A stretch of DNA of 64,000 nucleotides, taken from Palsa-506 sp963836355 (lineage in GTDB: Bacteria > Actinomycetota > Actinomycetes > Streptosporangiales > Streptosporangiaceae). The position numbers were made by a program, and so were the translations under genes. The stretch covers positions 248,001-312,000 of the forward strand of contig CAWIJO010000018.1 of assembly GCA_963836355.1 (NCBI GenBank), written 5' to 3'. This document shows, one piece after another, positions 43,420-52,581 of this stretch. The notes beneath the pieces were generated by a model. The model ran no database searches. It saw only the letters and a list, made by a program, of their open reading frames with translations, and had not been told where the DNA came from. Within the stretch, counting starts at the first letter, position 1. The number at the start of each line of letters is the position of its first letter.

Positions 43420-44011
43420 GTCATCAGCTCCGATCTGAGGTTCGTAATCTTAGATCCAAGTTTTTTTGCTCATGAGCGCGGCTGAACTCTGCTATAAATG
43501 AGAATGAGGGAGTCGTTTGCAACCATTGGCGCAGCAAGGCGCCTGGGCCGGCGTGACCAGGCTGGTGGCCATGACGAGCAACGCTCCGGCTGACCCCGGA
43601 CCGTGGCCGTGGCCGGTTCCGGTCACCAGGGTTTGCAGGTTCTCGTGTTCTGGGTGCTGGCTCGACGATCCCGCATGGTTCACGCGGGCACTGGCAGTCT
43701 TCCCGGCTGACCCCATCAAGCAGCACCGCGTCGACTGCGCGGCGATCAACTCGGCCGCGCGCCGGGGCAGGCCCGCCGCCGACGGCGTCGCCCGGTCACG
43801 AGGAGTGGGTACTTTCCTTGATCGTGCGCTGTTGACGGACAACCTCCTCGCGAAGCGGCGGTGTGCCGCGTACGGCGGCTAGGAGTCCTTAACGGTTAAC
43901 ATCCGTCCGGCAATCACCGGCAGGATCTGAACCACTGATTTGATCTTGATACGGCTGGGGCTAGCGCGGCGAATGGTGCCGTGAGAGAACCGCAACAGGC
44001 CGGAGACCGGC
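43420..44011. other. Intergenic region between helR and dinB; one weak ORF
   Basis: The left part (43440-43510) is A/T-rich, with a seven-T run, the palindrome GCTCATGAGC (43468-43477) and a -10-like TATAAA at 43493-43498 on the plus strand. It probably holds the helR promoter. A 121-codon plus-strand reading frame (TTG 43517 to 43882) follows GAGGGAG by 4 bases, but its protein matches nothing I recognise and its composition is ambiguous. Confidence 0.4.
43517..43882 (+). CDS. Possible small hypothetical protein
   Basis: This 121-codon frame starts with TTG four bases after GAGGGAG and lies just downstream of an A/T-rich stretch with TATAAA. The product has three cysteines near its middle and ends CAAYGG. 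No domain, signal peptide or membrane segment is evident. It has no overlap with a better gene, which is the main argument for it. It could equally be a chance open frame in GC-rich DNA. Confidence 0.25.
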   Translation: MQPLAQQGAWAGVTRLVAMTSNAPADPGPWPWPVPVTRVCRFSCSGCWLDDPAWFTRALAVFPADPIKQHRVDCAAINSAARRGRPAADGVARSRGVGTFLDRALLTDNLLAKRRCAAYGG

Positions 44012-45050
44012 TCAGCGCTCGAACTCGGCGCGGACGCCCACCAGCCGCACCGGGCGCCGGCCGGTGAACAACTCGAGGGCGGCCAGCGCACCCGCCTCGA
44101 TCGCCGCCCCCAGCGCAGTCTCGTCCGTGGGCGGCACCGGAGCCGCAAGCGTATGCCCGTGCGTGCTGGTGAAGAACGGCGCGTACCGGATCTTCACCAC
44201 AACCCGGATCACCGGCCGCTGCTCACCGGCCACATCGGCGGTCACCTGCCGGGCCAGCCGTACTACCTCGGCGCTGACTTCCGCCCAGTCCTGCAGGTCC
44301 TGCTGGAACGTGGTCTCCCGGCTGCGGGACCGGGGCACGTACGGCGTGTCGTCGACCCGCGCCGAGCCCAGGCCGCGGGCGGTCAGCACCAGCCACGGGC
44401 CGGTCGCCGGGCCGAACCGCGCCGCCAGGGCCGCAGGATCGGCAGCGGCGAGTTCCCGGACGGTGCCGATGCCGGCCTCGGCCAGCTTGCCCGCGGTCTT
44501 CGCGCCTATCCCCCATAGCGCGTCCGGCGGCCGGTCGCCGAGCATCTCGAACCAGTTGTCCGCAGTCAGCCGGAAGACGCGCCGGCTTACCGAAGCCGGT
44601 GGCCAGCTTCGCCTGCAGCTTGTTCCGGCCGATCCCGACCGAGCAGTCGAGCTTGGTACGGGCGCGGACACGGTCGGCGACCTCGCGGGCGAGCGCCTCC
44701 GGATCGTCGGTCTCCACGCCAAGGAACGCTTCGTCCCACCCCATCACCTCGACCACCGCGCCGAATTCCCGCAGCGCAGCCATGACCTGGGCCGACGCCG
44801 CCTCGTAAATCTCCCGGTCCACGGGCAGGAAGACCGCATCCGGGCAGCGCCGCGCCGCGGTCCGCAGCGCCAGCCCGGAACGCACTCCGTGCGCGCGGGC
44901 CTCGTAGGAGGCCGTGCTGACCACGCCCCGCTTGGCCGGGTCGCCGTCGCCGCCGACCACCACCGGGCGCCCGCGCAGCTCAGGCCGCCGCAGCAACTCG
45001 ACGGCCGCGATGAACTGATCGAGGTCGACGTGCAGCACCCAGCGAGTCAC
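44012..45050 (-). pseudogene. dinB: DNA polymerase IV (DinB), frameshifted
   Basis: A Y-family error-prone polymerase broken by one frame change. From GTG 45050 the first frame gives the palm/fingers (WVLHVDLDQFIAAVELL, SYEARAHGVRSG, VMGWDEAFLGVE, GIGRNKLQAKLATGFGKPA). The protein then continues in the next frame with VFRLTADNWFEMLGDRPP, the helix-hairpin-helix (LWGIGAKTAGKLAEAGIGTV) and the little-finger domain ending VGVRAEFER. Removing one base from the CGCGCC run at about 44577-44584 restores a normal protein of some 345 residues. With no slippery motif, this is either loss of function or a base-insertion error. It diverges from the Wadjet operon across a 355-base gap. Confidence 0.85.
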
Positions 45051-45405
45051 CGTTCCATCCTCGCCCGGCCGGGCCGGCGTCAGCCATCAGGGCCCGCTCC
45101 ACGGCCATCAGAGCCCGCTCCACGGCGCCGGTCCCTGTCCGTGCGTGATGGTCACGACACTCATACTGCCTCCCGGCGGTGATGGACGCCACCATGCCGC
45201 CAGGCACCGACGCTCCGTGCATGATCGGAGCGTCCGAGCGTCCGGCCGGCCAGCGTTAAGCCCCCTAGCGCCGTAGAGGTTTCCGCGGAAACCTCTACGG
45301 CGCCGGCTGATCCTGCTCGGCACTGTCACACCCCGCCTCTACGATGGGCGACGGCAGCCAGGGCGGACAGGGCGAGGGATAAGGCGAGGGCGAGGGCAAC
45401 CGGCC
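45051..45405. promoter_or_regulatory. Divergent control region between dinB and jetA
   Basis: No gene is seen. The region contains the 36-bp palindrome described separately and a -10-like TACGAT at 45340-45345, 60 bases before the jetA start, with no good -35. Imperfect repeats of GAGCGTCCGAGCGTCC and of AGGGCCCGCTCCACGGC-like sequence lie on the dinB side (45090-45130). Confidence 0.45.
45268..45303. promoter_or_regulatory. Perfect 36-bp palindrome upstream of the Wadjet operon
   Basis: The half-site GCGCCGTAGAGGTTTCCG is followed at once by its exact reverse complement, with no spacer. It lies 37 bases before a TACGAT -10-like element and about 100 bases before jetA, and downstream of no gene on either strand. 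A terminator is therefore unlikely. A dimeric regulator site or a DNA-structure signal is more probable. Confidence 0.8.
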
Positions 45406-46967
45406 GTGGATTTCGAGGAGATCAGCGCGCTGCGCAAGCACAGCGCAGCGTGGAAGCTGCTGTCCGCCGCCAACGCGCCGCTGATCCTGGCCTTTTGCGA
45501 CAAGGTTTTCGTGGCCGGGAACGTGCGGTCCATCTCGACCTCGGACCTGGTCAGCCGCCTGGATGATGAGCTGTATGCGCTGAACGAGCGGCTCGGCGGG
45601 CAGGCCTATCCCAGGCCAGCGAAGGCGTATCTGGACGACTGGGCCGCGCCGGAGGCCGGCTGGCTGCGCAAGTATTATCCGGATGGCTCGGACGAGCCGC
45701 ATTATGACGCGACCCCGGCTGTCGAGAAGGCCCTCGGCTGGGTCAAGTCCCTGCAGGCACGCTCCTTCGTGGGCACCGAGTCACGGCTCAATACGATCTT
45801 CATCCTGCTCCGGCAGATGGTATTCGGCACCGAGACCGACCCGGAAGTCCGGCTGGCCGAGCTGCGCCGGCGCCGGGCCGAGATCGATGCGGAGATCGCC
45901 AGGGCAGCGGATGGCGAGGTTGAGGTACTTGATGTCTCCGCGCTGCGCGACCGCTACCAGCAGTTCGCCGCGACCGCCCGGGAGCTGCTGTCGGATTTCC
46001 GCGAGGTGGAGGCCAATTTCCGCGCGCTCGACCGGGATCTCCGGGAGCGGGTAGCGGCATGGACCGGCTCGAAGGGCGAACTGCTCGACCAGGTACTCGG
46101 CAGCCGCGAGAGCATCGCGGACTCCGATCAGGGCCGGAGCTTCCAGGCCTTCTACGACTTCCTGCTCTCCCCCAGCAGACAGGAGGAGCTGACCGGGCTG
46201 CTTGAGCGGGTGCAGGCACTTGACACTATCGCCGAGAGCGATGCGCGGATGCGGCATATCCACTACGACTGGCTGGACGCCGGAGAGCGCACCCAGGCGA
46301 CCGTGCGGATGCTGTCCGAGCAGCTACGGCGGTTCCTCGATGATCAGGCCTGGCTGGAGAACCGGCGGGTAATGGACATATTGCGCAGCATCGAGTCGAA
46401 TGCGCTGCGGCTGCGCGAGCAGCATGGCATCAGCCTGACTACCGAGATTGACGGCACCTCGCCGACCATCGCGCTGCCGATGGAACGCCCGCTGTACACG
46501 CCGGTGGCGCAGGCGGCGATCGACAGCGCATCGGTCCAGGCAGGCCAGGACGGCTTCGACGCGCCCACGCTCTTCGAGCAGGTGCACGTGGACCCGGCGC
46601 GGCTGTCGATGAGCGTCCGGCGCGCCCTGCAGCAGCGCTCGCAGATCGGCCTGGCGCAACTGGTCGGCGAGCAGCCGCTGGAGTACGGTCTCGCCGAGCT
46701 GGTGACGTACCTGTCGCTGACCGACGAGGCCTTCCGGGTGGTGTTCGACGATCGCGCCCAGGAGCGGGTCAGCTGGAGTGAGCAGGGCGGCGGGAACCGG
46801 ACCGCTACGCTGCCCAGGGTCATCTTTGCCCGCACGGCCGGCCGCGGCTGCACGGCCGGCCGCGGGGATGCGGGCGGCCGCGGGGATGCGGCCGCGGGGA
46901 TGCAGACGGCCGCGGGGATGCAGACGGCCGCAGCCGGTCTGCCGACCATGCTGGAGGCCAGCAATGA
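45406..46967 (+). CDS. jetA: Wadjet type I subunit JetA (DUF3375)
   Basis: The kleisin-like subunit of the Wadjet anti-plasmid complex, which extrudes and cuts small circular DNA. Residues 1-480 match DUF3375 throughout (SAAWKLLSAANAPLILAF, YLDDWAAPEAGWLRKYYPDG, LTGLLERVQAL, YGLAELVTYLSL, ATLPRVIFAR). Homologues end about there. Here the frame runs on through a GC-rich tandem-repeat tract and then out of frame across jetB to 47313. A TGA at 46965-46967 overlaps the jetB ATG as ATGA but lies one frame back, so the original stop was probably there and the tract has shifted the frame. The end given assumes this. The GTG start follows several GAGGGCGA-like purine stretches. Confidence 0.88.
46840..46935 (+). 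repeat. GC-rich tandem-repeat tract at the jetA-jetB junction
   Basis: Units of about 15-18 bases containing GGCCGCGGGGATGC, some with CAGACGGCCGC, recur five or more times. The last two full copies are identical (GCAGACGGCCGCGGGGAT). The tract lies between the last conserved JetA residues and the ATG of jetB and is the likely site of the frame change in jetA. Confidence 0.8.
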
Positions 46968-47608
46968 GCCCGGGACCGGCCGCCATGGCCACGGCCGAGC
47001 TAGACCTGCCGCTAGTCGTCACCCAGCTGATGAAGGGCGTCCTGTACCGCGATACGCACGAAAGAGCCTGGCGCCACCTGCTCCAGCTCCAGGCGCAGGC
47101 CAGCGACTACGTCGCCGTGCTCGGCCTGACGGTGGTCGTGGACGAGGCAGAAGGATATGCCTTCCTGCGGTCGCGGCCCGACGAGCAGGACGCCGACCCC
47201 GATCGCCCGGCTCCGCCCCGGCTGATCGCGCGCCGCTCGCTGTCGTTCCACGTGAGCCTGCTGCTCGCCCTGCTGCGCAAGAAACTGGCCGAGTTCGACG
47301 CCAGCAACAGTGACACCCGGCTGATGCTGACCAGGGACCAGATAGTCGAGATGGTCCGGCTGTTCATGCCGCCCACCAGCAACGAGGCCCGCATGGTGGA
47401 CCAGATTGACGCATACATCGGCAAGGTAACCGAGCTGGGCTTCCTGCGCCGGGTGAAGGACTCGCCGTCGGTGTTCGAGGTGCGCCGGATCCTGAAGGCG
47501 TTCGTCGACGGCCAGTGGCTCGCCGACTTCGACGGGCAGCTGGCCCGGTACGCCGCTGCCCTGGCCGGCGGCGGCCAGACCGCCGATGATCCGGAGGCAG
47601 GGCGGTGA
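46964..47608 (+). CDS. jetB: Wadjet type I subunit JetB (DUF4194)
   Basis: A 214-aa protein equivalent to the KITE subunit MukE. The motifs LVVTQLMKGVLYRDTHERAW, YVAVLGLTVVVDEAEGYAFL and the winged-helix end LGFLRRVKDSPSVFEVRRIL match the DUF4194 family. ATG 46964 has GGAGG 7 bases upstream. The end overlaps jetC as GTGA (47605-47608), so translation is coupled. JetB binds JetA in the SMC-like JetABC motor. No lesion is visible in this gene. Confidence 0.9.
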   Translation: MSPGPAAMATAELDLPLVVTQLMKGVLYRDTHERAWRHLLQLQAQASDYVAVLGLTVVVDEAEGYAFLRSRPDEQDADPDRPAPPRLIARRSLSFHVSLLLALLRKKLAEFDASNSDTRLMLTRDQIVEMVRLFMPPTSNEARMVDQIDAYIGKVTELGFLRRVKDSPSVFEVRRILKAFVDGQWLADFDGQLARYAAALAGGGQTADDPEAGR

Positions 47609-50600
47609 CCGCGGGACTGTTCAGCGCGGTCGATATGCAGGACATCGGCGGCGACCCGCTTAGCGGCTTCCGGCTGGATCGGCTGGAACTCTACAACTGG
47701 GGAACCTTCAACCAGCGGGTATGGACTTTCCAGGCGGACGGCCGGAACGGGCTGCTGACCGGCGATATCGGCTCCGGCAAGTCCACCATCGTGGACGCCA
47801 TCACCACGCTGCTGCTGCCGGCCAACCGGATTTCCTACAACAAGGCGGCCGGGGCGGAGACCCGCGAGCGGAACCTGCGCTCGTACGTGCTCGGGTACTA
47901 CAAGTCCGAGCGGAGCGAGATCACCGGCTCGTCCCGTCCGGTGGCGCTGCGGGATGCCAGCTGCTACTCGGTGATCCTGGGCGTCTTCAGCAACCGCGGA
48001 TACGACGCGCGTGTCACGATCGCCCAGGTCTTCTGGACCCGGGACGGCAACCAGGGCCAGCCAGAGCGGTTCTTCGTCACCGCCGACCGCGGGATGTCGG
48101 TCATCGGCGACTTCACCGATTTCGGCGCTGACGTCGCCGCGCTGAAGAAGAAACTGCGCGCCGCGGGCGCGCGCACCTACGACCATTTCCCGGATTACGG
48201 CAAGGACTTCCGGCGCCGGCTCGGCATCGAGTCCGAGCAGGCCATGGAGCTGTTTCACCAGACGGTATCGATGAAGTCGGTGGGCAATCTCAACGACTTC
48301 GTCCGCAGCCACATGCTGGAGCCCTTCGATGCTGCTTCCTGGACCGATCGCCTGGTGGCGCACTTCGAGGACCTCACCAGGGCGCACGAGGCGGTCCGGC
48401 GAGCCCAGGCCCAGCTGGCCGAGCTGGCGCCGCTGCTCGCCGATTGCGACAGCTACGACGGCCTCGGCGCCGAGATCCAGTCGGCGACCGACCAGCGGGC
48501 AGCGCTGCGGTACTACTTCGCTGACCGCAAGTCCGGGCTCCTCGACCAGCAGATATCCGGCCTAGAGAAGGCCAGGGCCACCCGTGAGCACGCATTGGCG
48601 CAGCTGAAGGATCTGCTGGCAGAGTTGCGCAAGAAGGAAACCAGCCTGAATTTGGAACGGGCCGGCCATGGCGGTGACCGCCTTAACGAGATCGAGCGGC
48701 GGCTGGCCGAGGACACCCGGACCGGCGAGGACCGGATGCGCAAGGCCGAGCGGTTCGGTGAGCTGCTCGCCCGGGCGGGGATGGAGCCGGTCGAGACCGC
48801 CGGCCAGTTCAGCTCCCGCCGCCGCGAGATCGATGCGGCGGCCGCGGCGGACAGTCGGCACCGGGCCGACTGCCAGCACCGGCTCACCGAGGCCGGCGTC
48901 GAGGCCAAGGTTGCCCAGGGGCGCGCCGCGGAGCTGAACGCCGAGCTGGTCAGCCTGCGCTCCCGGACCAGCAGTATCCCCAAGCGGAGCCTCGACCTGC
49001 GGCAGCTGCTCTGCCGGGAGCTGCAGCTGGCCGAGCCGGAACTGCCGTTCGCCGGCGAGCTGATCCAGGTCCGCCCCGAGGAATCCGGGTGGGAAGGTGC
49101 AGCCGAGCGGCTGCTGCACAGCTTCGCCCTGTCCCTGCTGGTGCCCGACGAGCACTACCCGGCGGTGTCGGACTGGATCAACGACCATCATCTCGGCGCC
49201 CGGCTGGTCTACTACCGGGTACCGGCGCCGGCCGCGGCCGGCCTGCCGCCCCGCGGAAAGGGGGCCGGCCCGGCGCCGGCCCGGACGGCAGGCTGCTGTT
49301 CGCCAAGCTGGAGATAAAGGACACCGAGTTCTATCCATGGCTGGAGCGCGAGCTGTCCTTCCGGGCCGGCTTTGAGTGCGTAGAGAACATGACCGAGTTC
49401 CGCCGCGCGCCGAAGGCGATCACTAAGGCCGGGCAGATCAAGGGATCGGGCGGGCGGCACGAGAAGGACGACCGCACCCGCATCGATGACCGGAGTTCCT
49501 ACATTCTCGGCTGGACCAACGAGCAGAAGATCAGCGCGCTGCTCCGGCAGGCGGCGAGGCTGCAGGAGACGCAGAACAAGCTCGCCGCCGCCCAGCAGAC
49601 GCTCGAGGCGGACCTGGAGAATGCCATCGGGCGCGGTCAGGTGCTCGCCGGGCTCAGCGAGACCCGGGAGTACAGCGAGATCGACTGGCAGACCGTGGTC
49701 AGCCGGATCGAAGACCTCGAAGCGGAGAAGCGCCGCCTGGAACAGGCCTCCGGCGAGTTGGAGCGACTTACCCGCCTGCTCGAAACAGTCAAGCAGGACA
49801 TCACGACGGCGGAGGCCGAGCGGGAGTCCGCCAGCGGCAAGATCGGCAGCCTCGGCAACGAGATCGAGACCGCCCGGCGCAGCCTTGACGAAGCCCGGGA
49901 CGTGCTGGCGGACGCCGGCTGCGCGCCGGCCCGGGCGCAATTTCCCGCCATCGCAGCGCGGCTGACCGCCCGGCCGCTGGCCGGCCTCCGGCTGGCCGTC
50001 CCGGCCGACTGCGACCAGGCGGACCGGACCGCCTACGGCGTCCTCACCTCGCTGATCGACGGCCGGACCGGCCGCCGCAACACCCTGGGCAACAAGATCG
50101 TGTCCAGGATGGGCGACTTCCGCAAGCATTACCCGCTGGAAACGGCCGACTTCGACGACTCGGTGCTGTCCGCTGGCGGGTACCGCGACCTGCACCGGCG
50201 CCTGGTCGACGACGATCTGCCCCGGTTCCAGGAACAATTCAAGACCTACCTGAACACCAACACGATCCGCGACATCGCGGGCTTTCACTCCCAGCTCAGG
50301 AAGCAGGGCCAGCTAATCAGGGAGCGCGTCGCCACCATCAATGAGTCGCTGGTGGGCGTCGACTACAACCCGGGGCGGTACATCCGGCTGGAAGCGCAGA
50401 GCACGCCCAACGTCGAGATCCGCGAATTCGCCGCCGAACTGCGCGCGTGCACCGACGACTCGATCTCCGGCGACGGCTCGGATCAGTACTCGGAACAGAA
50501 GTTCCTGCAGGTCAGTCGGATTATCGAGCGGTTCAGCGGACGCGAGGGTCAGGCCGAGGCTGACGCCGCGTGGACCAAGCGGGTTACCGACGTGCGCAAC

Positions 50601-51179
50601 TGGTACATCTTCTCCGCCTCGGAACGCTGGCGCGAGGATGACACCGAGTACGAGAACTACACCGATTCGGGTGGCAAGTCCGGCGGGCAGAAAGAGAAGC
50701 TCGCCTACACGATCCTGGCCGCGTCACTGGCCTACCAGTTCAAGCTGGAATGGGGAGCGACGCGGTCCAAGACGTTCAGGTTCGTCGTCATCGACGAGGC
50801 ATTCGGGCGGGGCTCGGATGAGTCGACCCGCTTCGCGCTTGAGCTGTTCCGCCGCCTCGGCCTGCAGTTGCTGATCGTCACCCCGCTGCAGAAGATCCAC
50901 GTGATCGAGCCGTACGTGTCCGCGGTCGGGTTCGTCGACAACCCGGAGCACAACAACTCGCGGCTGCAGACGCTCACCATCGAGGAGTACCGGGCACGGC
51001 AGCTCGCGCACATGCTGTCCCAGCAGGTCACCGTACCTGCCGCGGCCGCCGGGCCGGCCACGCCCGCCGCGCCCGCAGCGCCCGCCGCGGCCGCCGGGCC
51101 GGCCACGCCCGCCGCGCCCGCAGCGCCCGCAGTGCCCGCAGTGCCCGCAGTGCCCGCAGTGTCCGGCACCGGGAGCTGA
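47605..51179 (+). CDS. jetC: Wadjet type I SMC-like ATPase JetC, frame break near the hinge
   Basis: The motor subunit of Wadjet. It has an N-terminal ATPase half with Walker A GDIGSGKST near residue 52, a long coiled coil, and a C-terminal half with the signature SGGKSGGQKEKLA and Walker B FVVIDEAFGRGSDEST. The first frame (from GTG 47605) ends at 49317; the second half is one frame back. They join without loss of homology at 49257-49263 (...VYYRVPAPAAAGLPPRGK, then GGRPGAGPDGRLLFAKLEIKD). The heptamer there, A AAG GGG, fits the -1 slippage pattern; loss of one G from the G5 run would also explain it. The C-terminus carries a non-homologous Ala/Pro repeat tail. Without frame correction the product lacks the second ATPase half and would be inactive. 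Its stop lies one base before jetD. Confidence 0.88.
49257..49263 (+). promoter_or_regulatory. Candidate -1 ribosomal slippery site in jetC
   Basis: AAAGGGG, read as A AAG GGG in the jetC frame, has the X XXY YYZ form. A -1 slip here moves exactly into the frame that encodes the rest of JetC. GC-rich self-complementary sequence (GGCCGGCCCGGCGCCGGCC) follows within 1-20 bases and could form a stimulatory hairpin. A simple sequencing or replication error in the adjoining G run is the competing explanation. Confidence 0.4.
51039..51164 (+). repeat. Tandem repeats at the 3' end of jetC
   Basis: Two identical 45-bp units (51039-51083 and 51084-51128) are followed by four 9-bp units, GCAGTGCCC with the last one GCAGTGTCC. 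All are in frame and encode an Ala/Pro/Val tail on JetC that is absent from the conserved family. Confidence 0.92.
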
Positions 51180-51180
51180 G

Positions 51181-52392
51181 GTGCCCGCCGGCACGGCCCG
51201 GCGAGGCTGGAGCACGCCGGCCGACGTGCTCGGTCTGCTGCGCAAGCGTTGGCAGGCCGGACTTCTGCTCAGCGCGTTCGCCAGCGGCCAGGACTGGGAG
51301 CCGCTCGGCGTTCCGCTGCGCGGCCCGTCGGCTGGCGAGCTGGCCGAGCGCTTGGGCGAGGTGCAGGCCTGGGCCGGCCGCTGGGAGCAGGCGGACCCGA
51401 AGCTGATCCGGCTGGAATACAAGAAGGTCGGCGGCCGGGCCATCGGGTCGAACCACATCCCGTGCCGGGCCTGGATCGACAGCTTCGGCCAGCTCTGGGC
51501 GCTGCTCGGGGTCAGCAGGGACGTGCGCAGGTTCGCCGATCTGGCCGACGCGACCAGGGCTAGCTGTCCCCCGCTGGTCCCGTGGATGGCAGCTCATCCG
51601 ATGCGAGTGCTCGGGCTGGCGGATTGCTGGGCCGAACTCGTCGGCACTGTCCGCTGGATGGCCGAATGCCAGCGGCGGGGAATGTACCTGCGGCAGATAG
51701 ACGTGCCCGGCTCGGACACGAAATTCATCGAGCGGCACCGCGGCGTGCTGGCCGACCTGCTTGACCTTTACCTCGACGAGGGGCGGATCGATCTCGGCGC
51801 CCCCCGGACGGATTTCGCCACCCGGTACGGGTTCCGCAAGAAGCCCGATTACGTGCGATTCCGGCTGCCGGGCGCGGCCGGCCTGGCAGGCAGCCAGTTC
51901 ACCGAGCTCGCCGTCCGCGCGGAGGAGTTCGGGGCTGCGCCGCCGGGAATCACCGTGGTCTACGTGATCGAGAACGAGATCACCTACCTGGCGTTCCCGG
52001 TGGCGGAGAGCGCCATGGTGATCTTCGGCGGGGGATACGCCGTATCGTCGCTTGAGCGCCTCCCCTGGCTGGCCGGCACCGGCCTGGTCTACTGGGGCGA
52101 CATCGACACGCACGGGTTCGCGATCCTGGACCGGCTCCGGCACAGGTTCCCGTGCGTCCGGTCAATGCTGATGGACCGGGCCACCCTGCTCGCCCACCGC
52201 AGCCAGTGGGTCACCGAGCCGAGCCAGGTCATCACCCCGCTCGACCTGCTAGATCCGGACGAGGCCGGCCTGTACCGGGACCTGACCGACGGCACGCTCG
52301 GCCCGGCCGTCCGGCTAGAGCAGGAGCGAGTCCGCTTCGCCGCCCTAGAGCATGCCCTGCGCGGAGCACAGGAATCCGCTGCGGGCTTTTGA
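51181..52392 (+). CDS. jetD: Wadjet type I nuclease subunit JetD (DUF3322-DUF2220)
   Basis: A 403-aa protein with an N-terminal DUF3322 arm (TPADVLGLLRKRW, RLEYKKVGGRAIGSNHIPCRAW) and a C-terminal DUF2220 Toprim domain related to topoisomerase VI A. The catalytic acidic residues are visible in VYVIENEITYLAFP (Glu near residue 263) and LVYWGDIDTHGFAILDRLR (Asp-x-Asp near 307). It cleaves the circular DNA captured by JetABC. The GTG start lies one base after the jetC stop, with GGGAGCTGAG as ribosome site inside the jetC end. The gene appears intact and has normal length. Confidence 0.92.
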   Translation: MPAGTARRGWSTPADVLGLLRKRWQAGLLLSAFASGQDWEPLGVPLRGPSAGELAERLGEVQAWAGRWEQADPKLIRLEYKKVGGRAIGSNHIPCRAWIDSFGQLWALLGVSRDVRRFADLADATRASCPPLVPWMAAHPMRVLGLADCWAELVGTVRWMAECQRRGMYLRQIDVPGSDTKFIERHRGVLADLLDLYLDEGRIDLGAPRTDFATRYGFRKKPDYVRFRLPGAAGLAGSQFTELAVRAEEFGAAPPGITVVYVIENEITYLAFPVAESAMVIFGGGYAVSSLERLPWLAGTGLVYWGDIDTHGFAILDRLRHRFPCVRSMLMDRATLLAHRSQWVTEPSQVITPLDLLDPDEAGLYRDLTDGTLGPAVRLEQERVRFAALEHALRGAQESAAGF

Positions 52393-52529
52393 CAGCATTC
52401 GCCAGTGGGCGAGGCTGGCCGGGAGGGGAAGCTAGCGATCTCGGCGAAGGGACGGAGCTACCTGGCTCCCCGACGGACCAGGCAGACGCGCCGCCGCAGA
52501 GCTTCTCCGTTATCTCCGGCCTGAAACGG

Positions 52530-52581
52530 AGTAATGTAGCATTCAGTAATAACAAAGTCACTTTAAGTTATCACGGGGGCG
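52530..52581 (+). promoter_or_regulatory. A/T-rich leader upstream of the CHASE3 kinase
   Basis: This stretch (GTAGCATTCAGTAATAACAA, then AGTCACTTTAAGTTATCA) is far more A/T-rich than its surroundings and directly precedes GTG 52582. It follows the jetD stop by 140 bases and probably holds the kinase promoter. Exact hexamers are ambiguous. Confidence 0.45.

Noticed and set aside
45268..45303. Rho-independent terminator.
   Set aside because: The palindrome has no loop and no T-run after it, and it lies between divergent genes, so no transcript ends there.
46967..47313. A true 115-residue C-terminal extension of JetA overlapping jetB.
   Set aside because: The residues are Arg/Pro/Ala-rich shadow of jetB, and JetA homology ends well before. 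An ATGA overlap at 46964-46967 gives a normal stop one frame back.
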